From an uncultured Acetatifactor sp. (GTDB taxonomy: Bacteria; Bacillota; Clostridia; Lachnospirales; Lachnospiraceae), in contig CANQJL010000015.1 of assembly GCA_947624245.1 (NCBI GenBank), forward strand, positions 1 to 61,251: a DNA stretch of 61,251 nucleotides. Reading direction: 5' to 3'. Below, piece by piece: positions 18,182 to 26,873 of the stretch. Position 1 is the stretch's first letter; every line of letters begins with the position of its first letter. The notes below the pieces were generated by a model that made no database searches, was not told where the DNA came from, and worked only from the letters and a program-made list of their open reading frames with translations. The position numbers were made by a program, and so were the translations under genes.

Positions 18182-19855
18182 ATGGCAAAGCTGAGAAAAA
18201 AGTTGTTGGTCGGACTGCTGCAGCTGTTTTTGATGATTTCTTGCTTGGGAGCTTTTGGCTTCACTTCTCTGGCGTCACAGCGGGGCGGGAGAGTGCTGTT
18301 CATCAGCTCGTATTCGTATGCCTGGGATGTTGTACGGCTTCAGATGGAAGGCATCAGGGACGGTCTGGGCGATGATGTGATGCTCGACTATGAATTTATG
18401 GATACCAAGCAGGTGTACGACGAGGAGTCAATCCGGCTGTTCTATGAATCCCTCAAGTATAAGCTGGAACATATGGCGCCCTATGACGCGGTGATCTTAG
18501 GGGACGACGAGGCGCTCAAGTTCGCCATGGAATATCAGGCGGAGCTGTTTGACGGTATTCCTCTGGTGTTCGAGGGAGTGAATGACGAGACCTTTGCCGC
18601 GGAGGCGGCGGCCGATCCGTATATCACGGGCGTGCTGGAACAGGCCTCCATGGAAAAGAACATTCAGCTGGGCCTGGATCTGATTCCCAACGCCAATAAG
18701 ATCGTGGCGATCGTGGACAACAGTCTCGCCGGTCAGGCCGAGCGGGAGCATTATTATAAATGTGCGGAACAGTTTCCGCAGCTGCAGTTTTATGAGATCA
18801 ACACTGCCAACCTCACCACCACGAATCTGCGGCAGGAGATCCGCGCGGTGGATAAGAATACCATACTCCTGTACATCAGCATGACGGAGGACAAGAGCGG
18901 AAGGCAGTATACGGATAAAGAGGCGGTGGCCGTACTGAGCGAGGTATCGGGAGTGCCTGTATTCCGAATGATCGAGGCAGGTATCGGGGAAGGAATCCTG
19001 GGCGGCAACGTGGTGCCCATGTATGAGTCGGGCTATATTGCGGCGGGAGTCGTGACGGACATTCTGGACGGAGCCGATATCAGGGAAATGCAGGGGGTAC
19101 TCGACAGCCCCAGCGAATATCGGGTAGATGCCGTCGTTATGGAAAAGTATGGCATCAGTGAGGCAAAGCTTCCGGTAAACGCCACGGTCATCAACGAAAA
19201 GCAGTCCTTCGTGGAGAGGAACAGGGAAGTGCTCGCGCCGATGGGCGTTCTGCTGATCGCGCTTTTAATTATAGTAGTCATTCTCATTATAGACAATTAT
19301 AGGAACAAGAAGCTGCTCAGCGAGCTGAAGAACGCCAAGAGGACGATTGAGACCGCATCTCAGCACGATTTCCTGACAGGAATATCCAACAGGAGCAAGT
19401 TCATGGGCGATCTGACGCAAATGTTTGAGGAGGGTATTCCATGTACGATCTTTATGCTGGATATTGACGACTTTAAACACATCAACGATACCATGGGACA
19501 TACCGCAGGCGACGAGGCACTGCAGCAGGTGGCGGACCGTCTGAAGAAAATGAGCTCACAGATCCTGACGCCTTACCGATATGCGGGCGATGAGTTCATA
19601 CTGATTCTGCAGAGTAGTCAGCAGATGCTGGTGGAGAAGACGGCATACGATTGCCGGCAGATATTCGGCAAGCCGTTCACCCTTGACAAGCGGCCCGTAA
19701 AGATATGCGGCAGTATCGGAATTGCCACTTATCCAAAAGATACGGAGAATCTGGAGGAATTGATCATCTTTGCGGACGAAGCCATGTACGAGGTGAAAAA
19801 GAACGGCAAGAACGATTTCGCCTTTTATAAGAAGAAGACGGAAGGGGAGGCCTGA
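18182..19855 (+). CDS. Diguanylate cyclase with extracellular ABC-binding-protein-like sensor
   Basis: A 557-residue protein. A signal/anchor (about 8-30) is followed by a 310-residue extracytoplasmic domain like uncharacterised ABC transporter substrate-binding proteins, starting RVLFISSYSYAWD. A second membrane segment (about 353-375) leads to a GGDEF domain (about 395-550) with HDFLTGISNR and the active-site loop YAGDEF, where the first Gly is Ala; AGDEF variants can still be active. It would make cyclic di-GMP in response to a small external ligand. With the broken HD-GYP protein at the left, it is one of two cyclic di-GMP-type genes in the window. A terminator overlaps its stop codon. 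Confidence 0.85.
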   Translation: MAKLRKKLLVGLLQLFLMISCLGAFGFTSLASQRGGRVLFISSYSYAWDVVRLQMEGIRDGLGDDVMLDYEFMDTKQVYDEESIRLFYESLKYKLEHMAPYDAVILGDDEALKFAMEYQAELFDGIPLVFEGVNDETFAAEAAADPYITGVLEQASMEKNIQLGLDLIPNANKIVAIVDNSLAGQAEREHYYKCAEQFPQLQFYEINTANLTTTNLRQEIRAVDKNTILLYISMTEDKSGRQYTDKEAVAVLSEVSGVPVFRMIEAGIGEGILGGNVVPMYESGYIAAGVVTDILDGADIREMQGVLDSPSEYRVDAVVMEKYGISEAKLPVNATVINEKQSFVERNREVLAPMGVLLIALLIIVVILIIDNYRNKKLLSELKNAKRTIETASQHDFLTGISNRSKFMGDLTQMFEEGIPCTIFMLDIDDFKHINDTMGHTAGDEALQQVADRLKKMSSQILTPYRYAGDEFILILQSSQQMLVEKTAYDCRQIFGKPFTLDKRPVKICGSIGIATYPKDTENLEELIIFADEAMYEVKKNGKNDFAFYKKKTEGEA

Positions 19856-19870
19856 TGCCTCCCCTTTTTC
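19842..19870 (+). terminator. Terminator overlapping the diguanylate cyclase stop
   Basis: GGGGAGGC and GCCTCCCC form a stem around a short loop containing the TGA stop, followed by five T. Confidence 0.88.
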
Positions 19871-19873
19871 TTT

Positions 19874-20017
19874 TCCGGAAATCAGTGTGTCGTCGCGTCT
19901 AGAAAACAGGGTGTCGTCATATTCGGCAATCAGTGTGTCGTCCTGTCCGGAAATCAGTATATTGTCACGTCCGGAAATCAGTGTGTCGTTTTGTTCGGAA
20001 ATAGGTATGGCATTATG
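19874..20017 (+). repeat. Six tandem copies of a 24-bp repeat
   Basis: Exact 24-base periodicity: 19874-19897, 19898-19921, 19922-19945, 19946-19969, 19970-19993, 19994-20017. The consensus is about TCCGGAAATCAGTGTGTCGT plus four variable bases; the second and last copies are the most diverged. It fills the gap between a terminator and the RNase H gene. One frame reads 8-residue repeats (GTG at 19887 to 20111), but with no ribosome binding site. Confidence 0.93.
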
Positions 20018-20083
20018 GCGGAAAAGTTGTTATAATCAATCATATGACTTTGATGTGGCACAAGGTTTCTCGGCGGAGGAAAA

Positions 20084-20797
20084 ATGGCGGCGAAGAAGTA
20101 TTATTGTGTAAAACGGGGAAAAGTAACAGGGGTGTTTGAGCGGTGGGAAGACTGCAAAGCCTCTGTGGACGGATATCCCGGGGCGGAGTATAAGGGCTTT
20201 GCCACCCTTGAGGAGGCCCAGGCGTATCTCGGGGAAGCGTATGTGCTGCGGGAGCCCCTGCGGCTTCCGAAAGAGGGAAGGCTTCCGGCAGAAGGGCGGC
20301 TTCCCGCGGAGGGGCGGCTTCTGGCCTATGTGGACGGCAGCTACAGCGATTCCCTGAAAAAATATGCCTTTGGCTGTGTGTTCCTTCTGCCGGACGGGCG
20401 CATCTTTACAGAGTACGGAAACGGCGATAACGAGCAGTCCCTGCAGCACAGGAATGTGACGGGGGAGATGCTGGGCGCCATGTTTGCCGTGCGCTTTGCC
20501 ATTCTGAACGGCTTCTTCGGTGTGGAGTTGTGTTACGATTATGAGGGCATCGAGAAGTGGGTCACGGGGGAATGGCGCTGCAAGACAGAGCTGACCGGGA
20601 AATATGCAGAGTCCATGCGAAAGTGGGGCAGGGACATTGAGCTTACGTTTACCAAAGTGCCGGCGCATTCCAACGTATATTACAACGAATTGGCGGATAA
20701 GCTGGCGAAAACGGGCCTGACCGAGGCGAACGGCGTGCCGAAGATACGGCTGTTGGAGGATATGGAAGAGTATCATGGAAATAATGAGACTGAATAA
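20084..20797 (+). CDS. Ribonuclease H with N-terminal viroplasmin-type domain
   Basis: A 237-residue protein. An N-terminal RNA:DNA hybrid-binding (viroplasmin-like) domain occupies about 4-52 (YYCVKRGKVTGVF, KGFATLEEAQAYL). A linker of three RLPxEG repeats (about 60-77) leads to an RNase HI domain (about 80-225) with YVDGSYS (first Asp), GEMLGAM (Glu), CYDYEGIEKW (Asp) and ELADKLAK. It cleaves RNA in RNA:DNA hybrids. The end overlaps the RluF-type gene by 23 bases, implying coupled translation. Confidence 0.88.
   Translation: MAAKKYYCVKRGKVTGVFERWEDCKASVDGYPGAEYKGFATLEEAQAYLGEAYVLREPLRLPKEGRLPAEGRLPAEGRLLAYVDGSYSDSLKKYAFGCVFLLPDGRIFTEYGNGDNEQSLQHRNVTGEMLGAMFAVRFAILNGFFGVELCYDYEGIEKWVTGEWRCKTELTGKYAESMRKWGRDIELTFTKVPAHSNVYYNELADKLAKTGLTEANGVPKIRLLEDMEEYHGNNETE
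20261..20320 (+). repeat. 18-bp in-frame tandem repeat encoding the RNase H linker
   Basis: Three 18-base units (20261-20278, 20279-20296, 20297-20314) plus a partial unit encode RLPKEG, RLPAEG, RLPAEG, RL. Third-codon positions differ between units, so the repeat has been kept at protein level. Confidence 0.85.
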
Positions 20798-21500
20798 ATA
20801 CCTTGCTCATTGCGGAGTCTGTTCCCGCAGGGACGCAGACCGGTTGATCGAACAGGGGGCGGTGACGGTAAACGGCAGGAAGGCAGTGACCGGACAGACC
20901 GTCACGGAGGCGGACAGGGTGGAAGTGTCCGGAAAGCCCGTACAGCGGGCAGACAGGACGGTGGTGCTGGCTTTTTACAAGCCTTTGGGCGTCACATGCA
21001 CCGAGAGGGACGCTCATGCGGAAAAGAAGATATCCGACCTGATCCGCTATCCTGTGCGCGTCACATATGCGGGCCGGCTGGATCGGGATTCGGAAGGGCT
21101 GATCCTGCTGACCAACAACGGCGATCTGATCCGCGGAATGATGCACGGCAGGAACGGCCATGAAAAGGAATACATGGTCAAGGTGGACAAAGAAATAACA
21201 CGCGATTTTTTATCGAAGATGTCTGACGGGATTTATTTGGAAGAACTGAATTTAAGAACCGAAAAATGTAAGGTGGAAAAGTCCGGAAAATTTACGTTTC
21301 ACATAATATTGACCCAAGGGGTCAATAGGCAGATCAAAAGAATGTGCACTGCCTGCGGGTATCGGGTGAGAAGTCTGAAGCGCATACGGGTCATGCACAT
21401 CACGCTGGGCGATCTGAGGCCGGGAGAGTATTATGAGCTGCCGCAGGAGGATGTGGAGCGTCTCTGCCGGGAATGCGGTCTTGATCCGGTACGGATTTAA
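20775..21500 (+). CDS. 23S rRNA pseudouridine synthase, RluF/RluB type
   Basis: A 241-residue protein with an N-terminal S4 RNA-binding domain (RLNKYLAHCGVCSRRDAD) and a catalytic domain with GRLDRDSEGL (catalytic Asp near 104) followed by LLTNNGDL. The segment QGVNRQIKRMC and the compact length are typical of RluF. It isomerises a uridine in 23S rRNA. The start overlaps the RNase H gene; ATG 20784 is a possible alternative, giving MRLNKYL. Confidence 0.88.
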   Translation: MEIMRLNKYLAHCGVCSRRDADRLIEQGAVTVNGRKAVTGQTVTEADRVEVSGKPVQRADRTVVLAFYKPLGVTCTERDAHAEKKISDLIRYPVRVTYAGRLDRDSEGLILLTNNGDLIRGMMHGRNGHEKEYMVKVDKEITRDFLSKMSDGIYLEELNLRTEKCKVEKSGKFTFHIILTQGVNRQIKRMCTACGYRVRSLKRIRVMHITLGDLRPGEYYELPQEDVERLCRECGLDPVRI

Positions 21501-21520
21501 TTTTGTTGGCGGGGTACAAT

Positions 21521-23506
21521 ATGCAGCATGAAAAGATAGAACGAATCAAATATCTTGTAGAAATTTTAAATCGCGCGTCAAAAGCCTATTACGCTCAGGA
21601 CAGAGAGATCATGAGCAATCGGGAGTATGATGCTCTGTATGACGAGCTTCTTTCTCTGGAGAAAGAGACGGGAATCGTTCTGGCGGACAGCCCGTCCGTG
21701 AACGTGGGATACGAAGCAGTGGACGAACTTCCCAAGGAGCGGCATGAGACGCCCATGCTTTCTCTGGGCAAAACAAAGAGCCGCGAGGAGCTGCGGGACT
21801 GGCTGCAAGGCAATCCTGCAATTTTGAGCTGGAAATTAGACGGATTGACCATAGTACTAACGTACTATGACGGAAAACTTGCAAAAGCCGTCACGAGAGG
21901 AAACGGCGAGATCGGCGAGGTGGTGACGAACAACGCCAGAACCTTCAAGAATCTTCCGCTGTCCATCGCCTTCAAGGGAGAGCTGGTGCTGCGGGGGGAG
22001 GCTGTGATCAGCTATTCCGATTTTGAGAAGATCAACAGCGAGATAGAAGACGCGGAAGCCAGATACAAAAATCCCCGAAATCTGTGCAGCGGCTCCGTGC
22101 GGCAGCTGAACAACGAGATCACGGCCAAGCGGAATGTGCAGTTCTATGCGTTTGCGCTGGTGAGCGCGCAGGATACGGCTCTGGGCGAGGCCGTGGATTT
22201 TCACAATTCCAGAGAAGCGCAGTTCGCGTTTTTGAAGGAGCAGGGCTTTCAGGTGGTGGAGCATCGTTCGGTCACGGAAGACAATATTCTGGAGACGATA
22301 GAATTTTTTGAGAAGAAGATCGAGACCTACGACATTCCCTCGGACGGGCTGGTGCTGACCTATGAGGATATCGCCTACGGGCAGTCGCTGGGACGCACTG
22401 CAAAATTCCCGCGCCACTCCATCGCCTTTAAATGGGCGGACGAGCTGCGAGAGACCACGCTGCGGGAGATCGAGTGGAGCGCCAGCAGGACGGGACTGAT
22501 CAACCCCGTGGCGATCTTTGAGCCGGTGGAATTGGAGGGGACTACGGTGAGCCGCGCCTCCGTGCACAATATCAGTATCCTGCGTGCGCTCAGATTAGGA
22601 ATCGGCGACCGTATCACCGTGTACAAAGCCAATATGATCATACCCCAGATCGCGGAGAACCTGACGTGCAGCGACACACTGGAGATTCCGGACCGCTGTC
22701 CCGTCTGCGGCGGCAAGACCCGAATACATCAGGTCAATGACGTGCAGACACTGTACTGCACCAACGAGAAATGTCCCGCCAAACAGATCAAGGCGTTCAC
22801 CCTGTTCGTGAGCCGCGATGCCATGAATATCGACGGCCTGTCGGAAGCTACTTTGGAGAAGCTGATCGACAGGGGATTTATTCACGAGTATGCGGATTTG
22901 TTCCGGCTGGAGGAACACAAGGGCGATATCATGCAGATGGAGGGATTCGGAGAGAAGTCCTGCCAAAAGCTTCTGGACAGCATCGAACAGGCGAGAAATA
23001 CCACGCTGCCCCGTCTGATCTACGGTCTGGGCATTGCCAACATCGGCGTCGCCAACGCCAAAATGCTCTGCCGCTATTTTGACTATGATCTGGAGCGAAT
23101 GCGCAGCGCTGACGTGGAGAGCCTGAGCGCCGTGGAAGGCGTGGGAGAGGTCATTGCGTCGGCGTTCGCGGAATACATGCAGGATACGGACAACGCCGCA
23201 AAGCTGGACCGTTTGCTTATGGAATTGCGCATACAGATTCCCCAGGCGGAGGAGAACAGCCAGACGCTGAAGGATTTGAGCTTTGTGGTGACGGGAAGTC
23301 TGAACCATTTTGCGAACAGAAATGATCTAAAGGACCTGATCGAACAGATGGGCGGCAAGGTGACGGGAAGCGTCACGGGCAAGACCGCCTGCCTGATCAA
23401 TAACGATATCACCTCCGGCTCCTCCAAAAATAAGAAGGCCAAGGAGCTGGGCGTGCCGATCCTGTCGGAGGACGAATTCCTGAGCCGGTATGATATTACG
23501 GTTTAA
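21521..23506 (+). CDS. ligA: NAD+-dependent DNA ligase LigA, divergent form
   Basis: A 661-residue ligase that seals nicks with NAD+. Order: Ia domain, adenylation domain with SWKLDG (nucleophile Lys105), OB fold, a zinc finger with CPVCGG and CTNEKCPAK, helix-hairpin-helix repeats (GFGEKSCQKLL, GVGEVIASAF) and a BRCT domain (about 590-655, FVVTGSLNHF). Usual motif III is TRGDG; here it reads TRGNGEIGEVVT, so this is a variant copy, possibly a second paralogue. The start is ATG 21521 (GGCGGGG upstream); a TTG at 21503 is less likely. Confidence 0.9.
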   Translation: MQHEKIERIKYLVEILNRASKAYYAQDREIMSNREYDALYDELLSLEKETGIVLADSPSVNVGYEAVDELPKERHETPMLSLGKTKSREELRDWLQGNPAILSWKLDGLTIVLTYYDGKLAKAVTRGNGEIGEVVTNNARTFKNLPLSIAFKGELVLRGEAVISYSDFEKINSEIEDAEARYKNPRNLCSGSVRQLNNEITAKRNVQFYAFALVSAQDTALGEAVDFHNSREAQFAFLKEQGFQVVEHRSVTEDNILETIEFFEKKIETYDIPSDGLVLTYEDIAYGQSLGRTAKFPRHSIAFKWADELRETTLREIEWSASRTGLINPVAIFEPVELEGTTVSRASVHNISILRALRLGIGDRITVYKANMIIPQIAENLTCSDTLEIPDRCPVCGGKTRIHQVNDVQTLYCTNEKCPAKQIKAFTLFVSRDAMNIDGLSEATLEKLIDRGFIHEYADLFRLEEHKGDIMQMEGFGEKSCQKLLDSIEQARNTTLPRLIYGLGIANIGVANAKMLCRYFDYDLERMRSADVESLSAVEGVGEVIASAFAEYMQDTDNAAKLDRLLMELRIQIPQAEENSQTLKDLSFVVTGSLNHFANRNDLKDLIEQMGGKVTGSVTGKTACLINNDITSGSSKNKKAKELGVPILSEDEFLSRYDITV

Positions 23507-23539
23507 AAAATATTATTTATGAGATAAGAGGATAAGTTT

Positions 23540-24448
23540 ATGCCAATCAAAACACAGAGTGATCTGCCTGCAAAAGAGATCTTGGAGAACGAGAATATAT
23601 TTGTGATGGACGAATTTCGGGCGGTCCATCAGGACATCAGACCGCTTCAGGTGCTGATCCTGAACAACATGCCTATCAAACAGGATACGGAGCTGCAGCT
23701 TTTGCGGGCGCTGTCCAACACGCCGCTGCAGATCGACGTCACGTTCATGAATGTAAAGAGCCATGTGTCGCTCAACACCTCCGCCAGCCATCTGAATAAG
23801 TTCTACACCACGCTGGACGAAATCAAAGACCGCCGGTTCGACGGCATGATCGTCACTGGCGCGCCTGTGGAGGACCTTCCCTTTGAGGAGGTGGATTACT
23901 GGGAGGAGACCTGTCAGATCTTAGACTGGGCCGAGACCCACGTGACCTCCACCCTGCATATCTGCTGGGCGGCACAGGCGGGCTTCTACCATTATTACGG
24001 CATCGACAAGCAAAAGCTGCCCCAAAAGCTGTTCGGGATTTACGAGCATAAGGTGGCCAATCGCAAGATTCCGCTGGTGAGAGGCTTCGACGATATTTTT
24101 CTGGCGCCCCACAGCCGCCACACGGAGACGCCCGCAGAGGCCATACATGCCTGTGGGGAGCTGACCGTGCTGGCAGAGTCCCCCGTGGCAGGGGTGTTCC
24201 TGGCGATTGCACAGGAGGGGAAAAAGATATTTGTCACGGGACATCCGGAGTACGACAGATATACCCTGCGCAACGAGTACGAGAGAGACCTTGGGAAGGG
24301 TCTGCCCATACAGGTGCCCTACAATTATTTTCCGGACGACGATCCGCAGCAAAAGCCCCTGCTGCAGTGGCGCTCCCACAGCAACAATCTGTACAGCAAC
24401 TGGCTCAATTACTACGTCTATCAGGTGACGCCCTATGAACTGCGGTAA
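23540..24448 (+). CDS. metA: Homoserine O-acetyltransferase, MetA family
   Basis: A 302-residue MetA-family enzyme of methionine synthesis. Catalytic Cys142 lies in HICWAAQAG; other family segments are [16 protein letters not shown] and [11 protein letters not shown]. Residue 111 is Glu (TGAPVE). In characterised members Glu111 goes with acetyl-CoA and Gly111 with succinyl-CoA, so this is predicted to make O-acetylhomoserine. No SAM riboswitch or T-box fits in the 33 bases before it. Confidence 0.92.
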   Translation: MPIKTQSDLPAKEILENENIFVMDEFRAVHQDIRPLQVLILNNMPIKQDTELQLLRALSNTPLQIDVTFMNVKSHVSLNTSASHLNKFYTTLDEIKDRRFDGMIVTGAPVEDLPFEEVDYWEETCQILDWAETHVTSTLHICWAAQAGFYHYYGIDKQKLPQKLFGIYEHKVANRKIPLVRGFDDIFLAPHSRHTETPAEAIHACGELTVLAESPVAGVFLAIAQEGKKIFVTGHPEYDRYTLRNEYERDLGKGLPIQVPYNYFPDDDPQQKPLLQWRSHSNNLYSNWLNYYVYQVTPYELR

Positions 24449-24562
24449 ATAATGATATATACTAAATTATACTGCGAAGTTCGCTTTTTCCTTTGCAAAT
24501 GAACAAATAAGGCATAAAGTCATTCCGGTCAGCTGCAGGAGGATGCCGGGAAAGAGGAAACA

Positions 24563-26077
24563 ATGAATATAGTAAAAGGACAAAACCCTTTGACAAGGCT
24601 TGATTATCCCGATCCGGATGTAATCCGTGTCGGAGATACATACTATATGTGCAGCACAACTATGTATTTTATGCCGGGCTGTGTGATACTCAGATCATAC
24701 GATTTGATAAACTGGGAATTTTGCACTCATGTGTATGACAGATTAGAGGACACGCCACGCGAGAATCTTGACGGTGACCACGCCTACGGAAACGGAATGT
24801 GGGCGCCGTCGATACGATATCACGACGGTATCTTTCACATTGTATTTGTTGCGAACGATACGCACAGGACATATCATTTCACCGCTGAAAACATCTGCGG
24901 CCCGTGGAAAAAGGACTATATAGAGGGCTTTTATCACGACTGTTCCATACTGTTCGATGATGACGGCAGAGTCTATGTGATGTACGGAAACCGTGATATC
25001 TATCTGACGGAACTGACCCCCGACCTTAAAGGGCCAAAGAAAGACGGAATTAACAAACTGATCATAAAGGACGGGCCGGAGACGCAGCTCGGTTATGAGG
25101 GCTGTCACCTTTATAAAATAAACGGAAAATATTATGCTTTTTTCATTCACAGCCTTCCTGACCGATGGCTAAGGGTCGAAGCCTGCTTTATGTCGGACAG
25201 AATTGACGCCGGTTGGCGGGGCGGGGATGTAATTGTCGATGATTTTGACAAAACAAGCGGCGTCGCTCAGGGAGGATTAGTCGATACGCCGGACGGCGAT
25301 TGGTACGGCGTAATATTTGCGGACCGCGGCGCAGCAGGCCGAATCCCGAATCTTATACCTGTTCATTTTGCGGATGACGGATATCCCGTCTTTGACAAGC
25401 CCCAAAAGGAAGTCGAATGCAAAACTACTCGTCCGGATTATGAATATGCACCGTTGTGGGTGAGTGATAATTTTTCAAATGATAAGCTGAACGGTGCGTG
25501 GGAGTTCAACCATAACTTCGTAAAAGAACATTTCCGCGTAGGAAAAGGGCTTGAGATAGACGCGCTTTATGCGAAAACATTTGACTTTGCAAAAAATACT
25601 CTTACCCAGAGAGCACTTTGGCCGGCTTGCAGCGCTGAGGTCACGGTCTGCGCAAGGAATCTTGAAATCTGCGGCTATGCCGGAATCGCCGCCCTGCAAT
25701 ATCGCTACGGTGCTCTCGGAATTGAGCGCACCGAGACCGGATATGAGCTTGTTTTGAGACTTCGGGATGACGGCGAAGAATATGTCGCTGAATGTCTGCC
25801 CCTAAAAACCGACACAGTGAAACTAAAGGTTTCATATACCTTCGGACCTGAAACGGATTTTGCGGAGTTTTATGCATATATTGACGGCAAATACAGGCAA
25901 ATCGGCGGACGGCACCATATGACATTTGATCTAAGGCACTTTACCGGCTGCCGGTTCGGTCTGTTTTGCTATACCTCGGGCGAAGAAAAAGGGTATGCAA
26001 GATTCAGCGACTTCCTATACGAGGATGATATGAGCAAAGGGGAAAATATCTATGAAAATCAGAGCAACAAGAGATAG
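24563..26077 (+). CDS. Glycoside hydrolase family 43 (beta-xylosidase/arabinofuranosidase type)
   Basis: A 504-residue protein without signal peptide, so cytosolic. A five-bladed GH43 propeller (about 1-300) begins LDYPDPDVI with the catalytic-base Asp, has the transition-state Asp in FYHDCSILFDDDG and the acid Glu in YEGCHLYKING. A C-terminal beta-sandwich (about 320-495) follows. Such enzymes trim xylo- or arabino-oligosaccharides after import. AAAGAGG precedes the ATG. No transporter or regulator is adjacent. The last dozen codons overlap the start of the next, broken gene. The 114 bases before it hold no clear signal. Confidence 0.88.
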   Translation: MNIVKGQNPLTRLDYPDPDVIRVGDTYYMCSTTMYFMPGCVILRSYDLINWEFCTHVYDRLEDTPRENLDGDHAYGNGMWAPSIRYHDGIFHIVFVANDTHRTYHFTAENICGPWKKDYIEGFYHDCSILFDDDGRVYVMYGNRDIYLTELTPDLKGPKKDGINKLIIKDGPETQLGYEGCHLYKINGKYYAFFIHSLPDRWLRVEACFMSDRIDAGWRGGDVIVDDFDKTSGVAQGGLVDTPDGDWYGVIFADRGAAGRIPNLIPVHFADDGYPVFDKPQKEVECKTTRPDYEYAPLWVSDNFSNDKLNGAWEFNHNFVKEHFRVGKGLEIDALYAKTFDFAKNTLTQRALWPACSAEVTVCARNLEICGYAGIAALQYRYGALGIERTETGYELVLRLRDDGEEYVAECLPLKTDTVKLKVSYTFGPETDFAEFYAYIDGKYRQIGGRHHMTFDLRHFTGCRFGLFCYTSGEEKGYARFSDFLYEDDMSKGENIYENQSNKR

Positions 26078-26265
26078 TGTGTGTATGGGAGACGATTGTT
26101 CCGCACCGCATGAGTTACACGGTTGAAGTTGACTGTACAGATGAGTTCGCACAAAATATCAGTGAAATTCATTGCCGGCATTATTACGATTATGAGTTCG
26201 GAAACAAATATCCTGACGGCGGTTCGCTGCTTGAAAAAGTCAAGAAAAGTCTGCAAGTGAAATAG
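26052..26265 (+). pseudogene. Small gene broken by a one-base frameshift
   Basis: ATG 26052, after AAAGGGG, opens a frame MKIRATRDSVCMGDDCSAPHE that stops at 26126. The +1-shifted frame continues YTVEVDCTDEFAQNISE to 26265. Removing one T at 26115-26116 joins them as APHE-YTVEVD, giving a 70-residue protein. Starts of the form MKI-x-x-TRDSVCMGDD look familiar from small proteins near toxin/immunity loci, but I cannot name the family. Alternatively only a 62-residue GTG-started product (26077-26265) is made. Confidence 0.6.
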
Positions 26266-26283
26266 TACTGGGAGAATTAAAAA

Positions 26284-26703
26284 ATGTTCGAATACTTAGA
26301 TGAGTTTATACAAGATAATGAAGATGACATAATTATTACGGGGGGGATTACAGAAGATAGGATACATGTTTTGGAAGATAAACTTGAGTTAGAATTGCAC
26401 AAAGAAATAAAGGAATTTTTATTACGCTATGGAATTATTATGGGATATGGCGTTGAAATTTTAGGGTGTGGAAAGGGCAGCGAATCATCATTAGTAAGAG
26501 AAACTCAGAGATTTAGAGAATTTGGTTTGGAAAAGGAGTATGTTGTAATTAGAAATGTGGATGAATGGATTTATTGCCTGAATAATAAGAATGGAAAAAT
26601 ATCAAGCTGGGATAGAAATGAAAAAAAGCATCTGTTGAAAGGGGATAGTCTCGAAAAATATATTCTTGATGAACTGATGGATGCGAAAGAGGAATGGGAT
26701 TAA
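26284..26703 (+). CDS. SMI1/KNR4 (SUKH)-type protein
   Basis: A 139-residue acidic protein preceded by GGGAG. The pattern of an N-terminal acidic helix, a central KEIKEFLLRYGIIMGYGVEILG segment and a late hydrophobic/aromatic strand (EWIYCLN) fits the SUKH superfamily, whose bacterial members often serve as immunity proteins to polymorphic toxins. No toxin gene is visible next to it. It contains a G7 tract (26340-26346) but its frame is intact. Confidence 0.68.
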   Translation: MFEYLDEFIQDNEDDIIITGGITEDRIHVLEDKLELELHKEIKEFLLRYGIIMGYGVEILGCGKGSESSLVRETQRFREFGLEKEYVVIRNVDEWIYCLNNKNGKISSWDRNEKKHLLKGDSLEKYILDELMDAKEEWD

Positions 26704-26707
26704 ATGA

Positions 26708-26872
26708 CTTGCCGAGTATCAGAAACATTCATGGTCTGGTAGTGCGAAAGATGGCTTTGCTGAGTATATGAATACCAGAGCAGCTACAGATCGATCGGTA
26801 AAAGAGACGATAGAAAACTATTCAAATTTGACTGAAGCAGCGCAGAGTTGTGCTTTAAAGGAAGTGGATTAA
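26708..26872 (+). pseudogene. Remnant of an unknown coding sequence (54 codons, no start)
   Basis: After a TGA at 26705-26707 an open frame without ATG start runs to the TAA at 26870-26872 and reads like the C-terminal end of a protein (SWSGSAKDGFAEYMNTRAA, ending ALKEVD). It lies directly in front of the KptA gene. It is probably what is left of a truncated gene; the family is not recognised. Confidence 0.45.
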
Positions 26873-26873
26873 C

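Noticed and set aside
19874..20017. CRISPR array
   Set aside because: The 24-bp copies are adjacent with no unique spacers.
19887..20111. 74-codon frame with 8-residue repeats over the 24-bp array
   Set aside because: No ribosome binding site, a GTG start, and it runs into the RNase H gene; the repeat explains the open frame.
26340..26346. G7 tract in the first SUKH-type gene as another phase-variable site
   Set aside because: The reading frame is intact through the tract and G7 also occurs in frame at 55480-55486, so tract length alone is not evidence.
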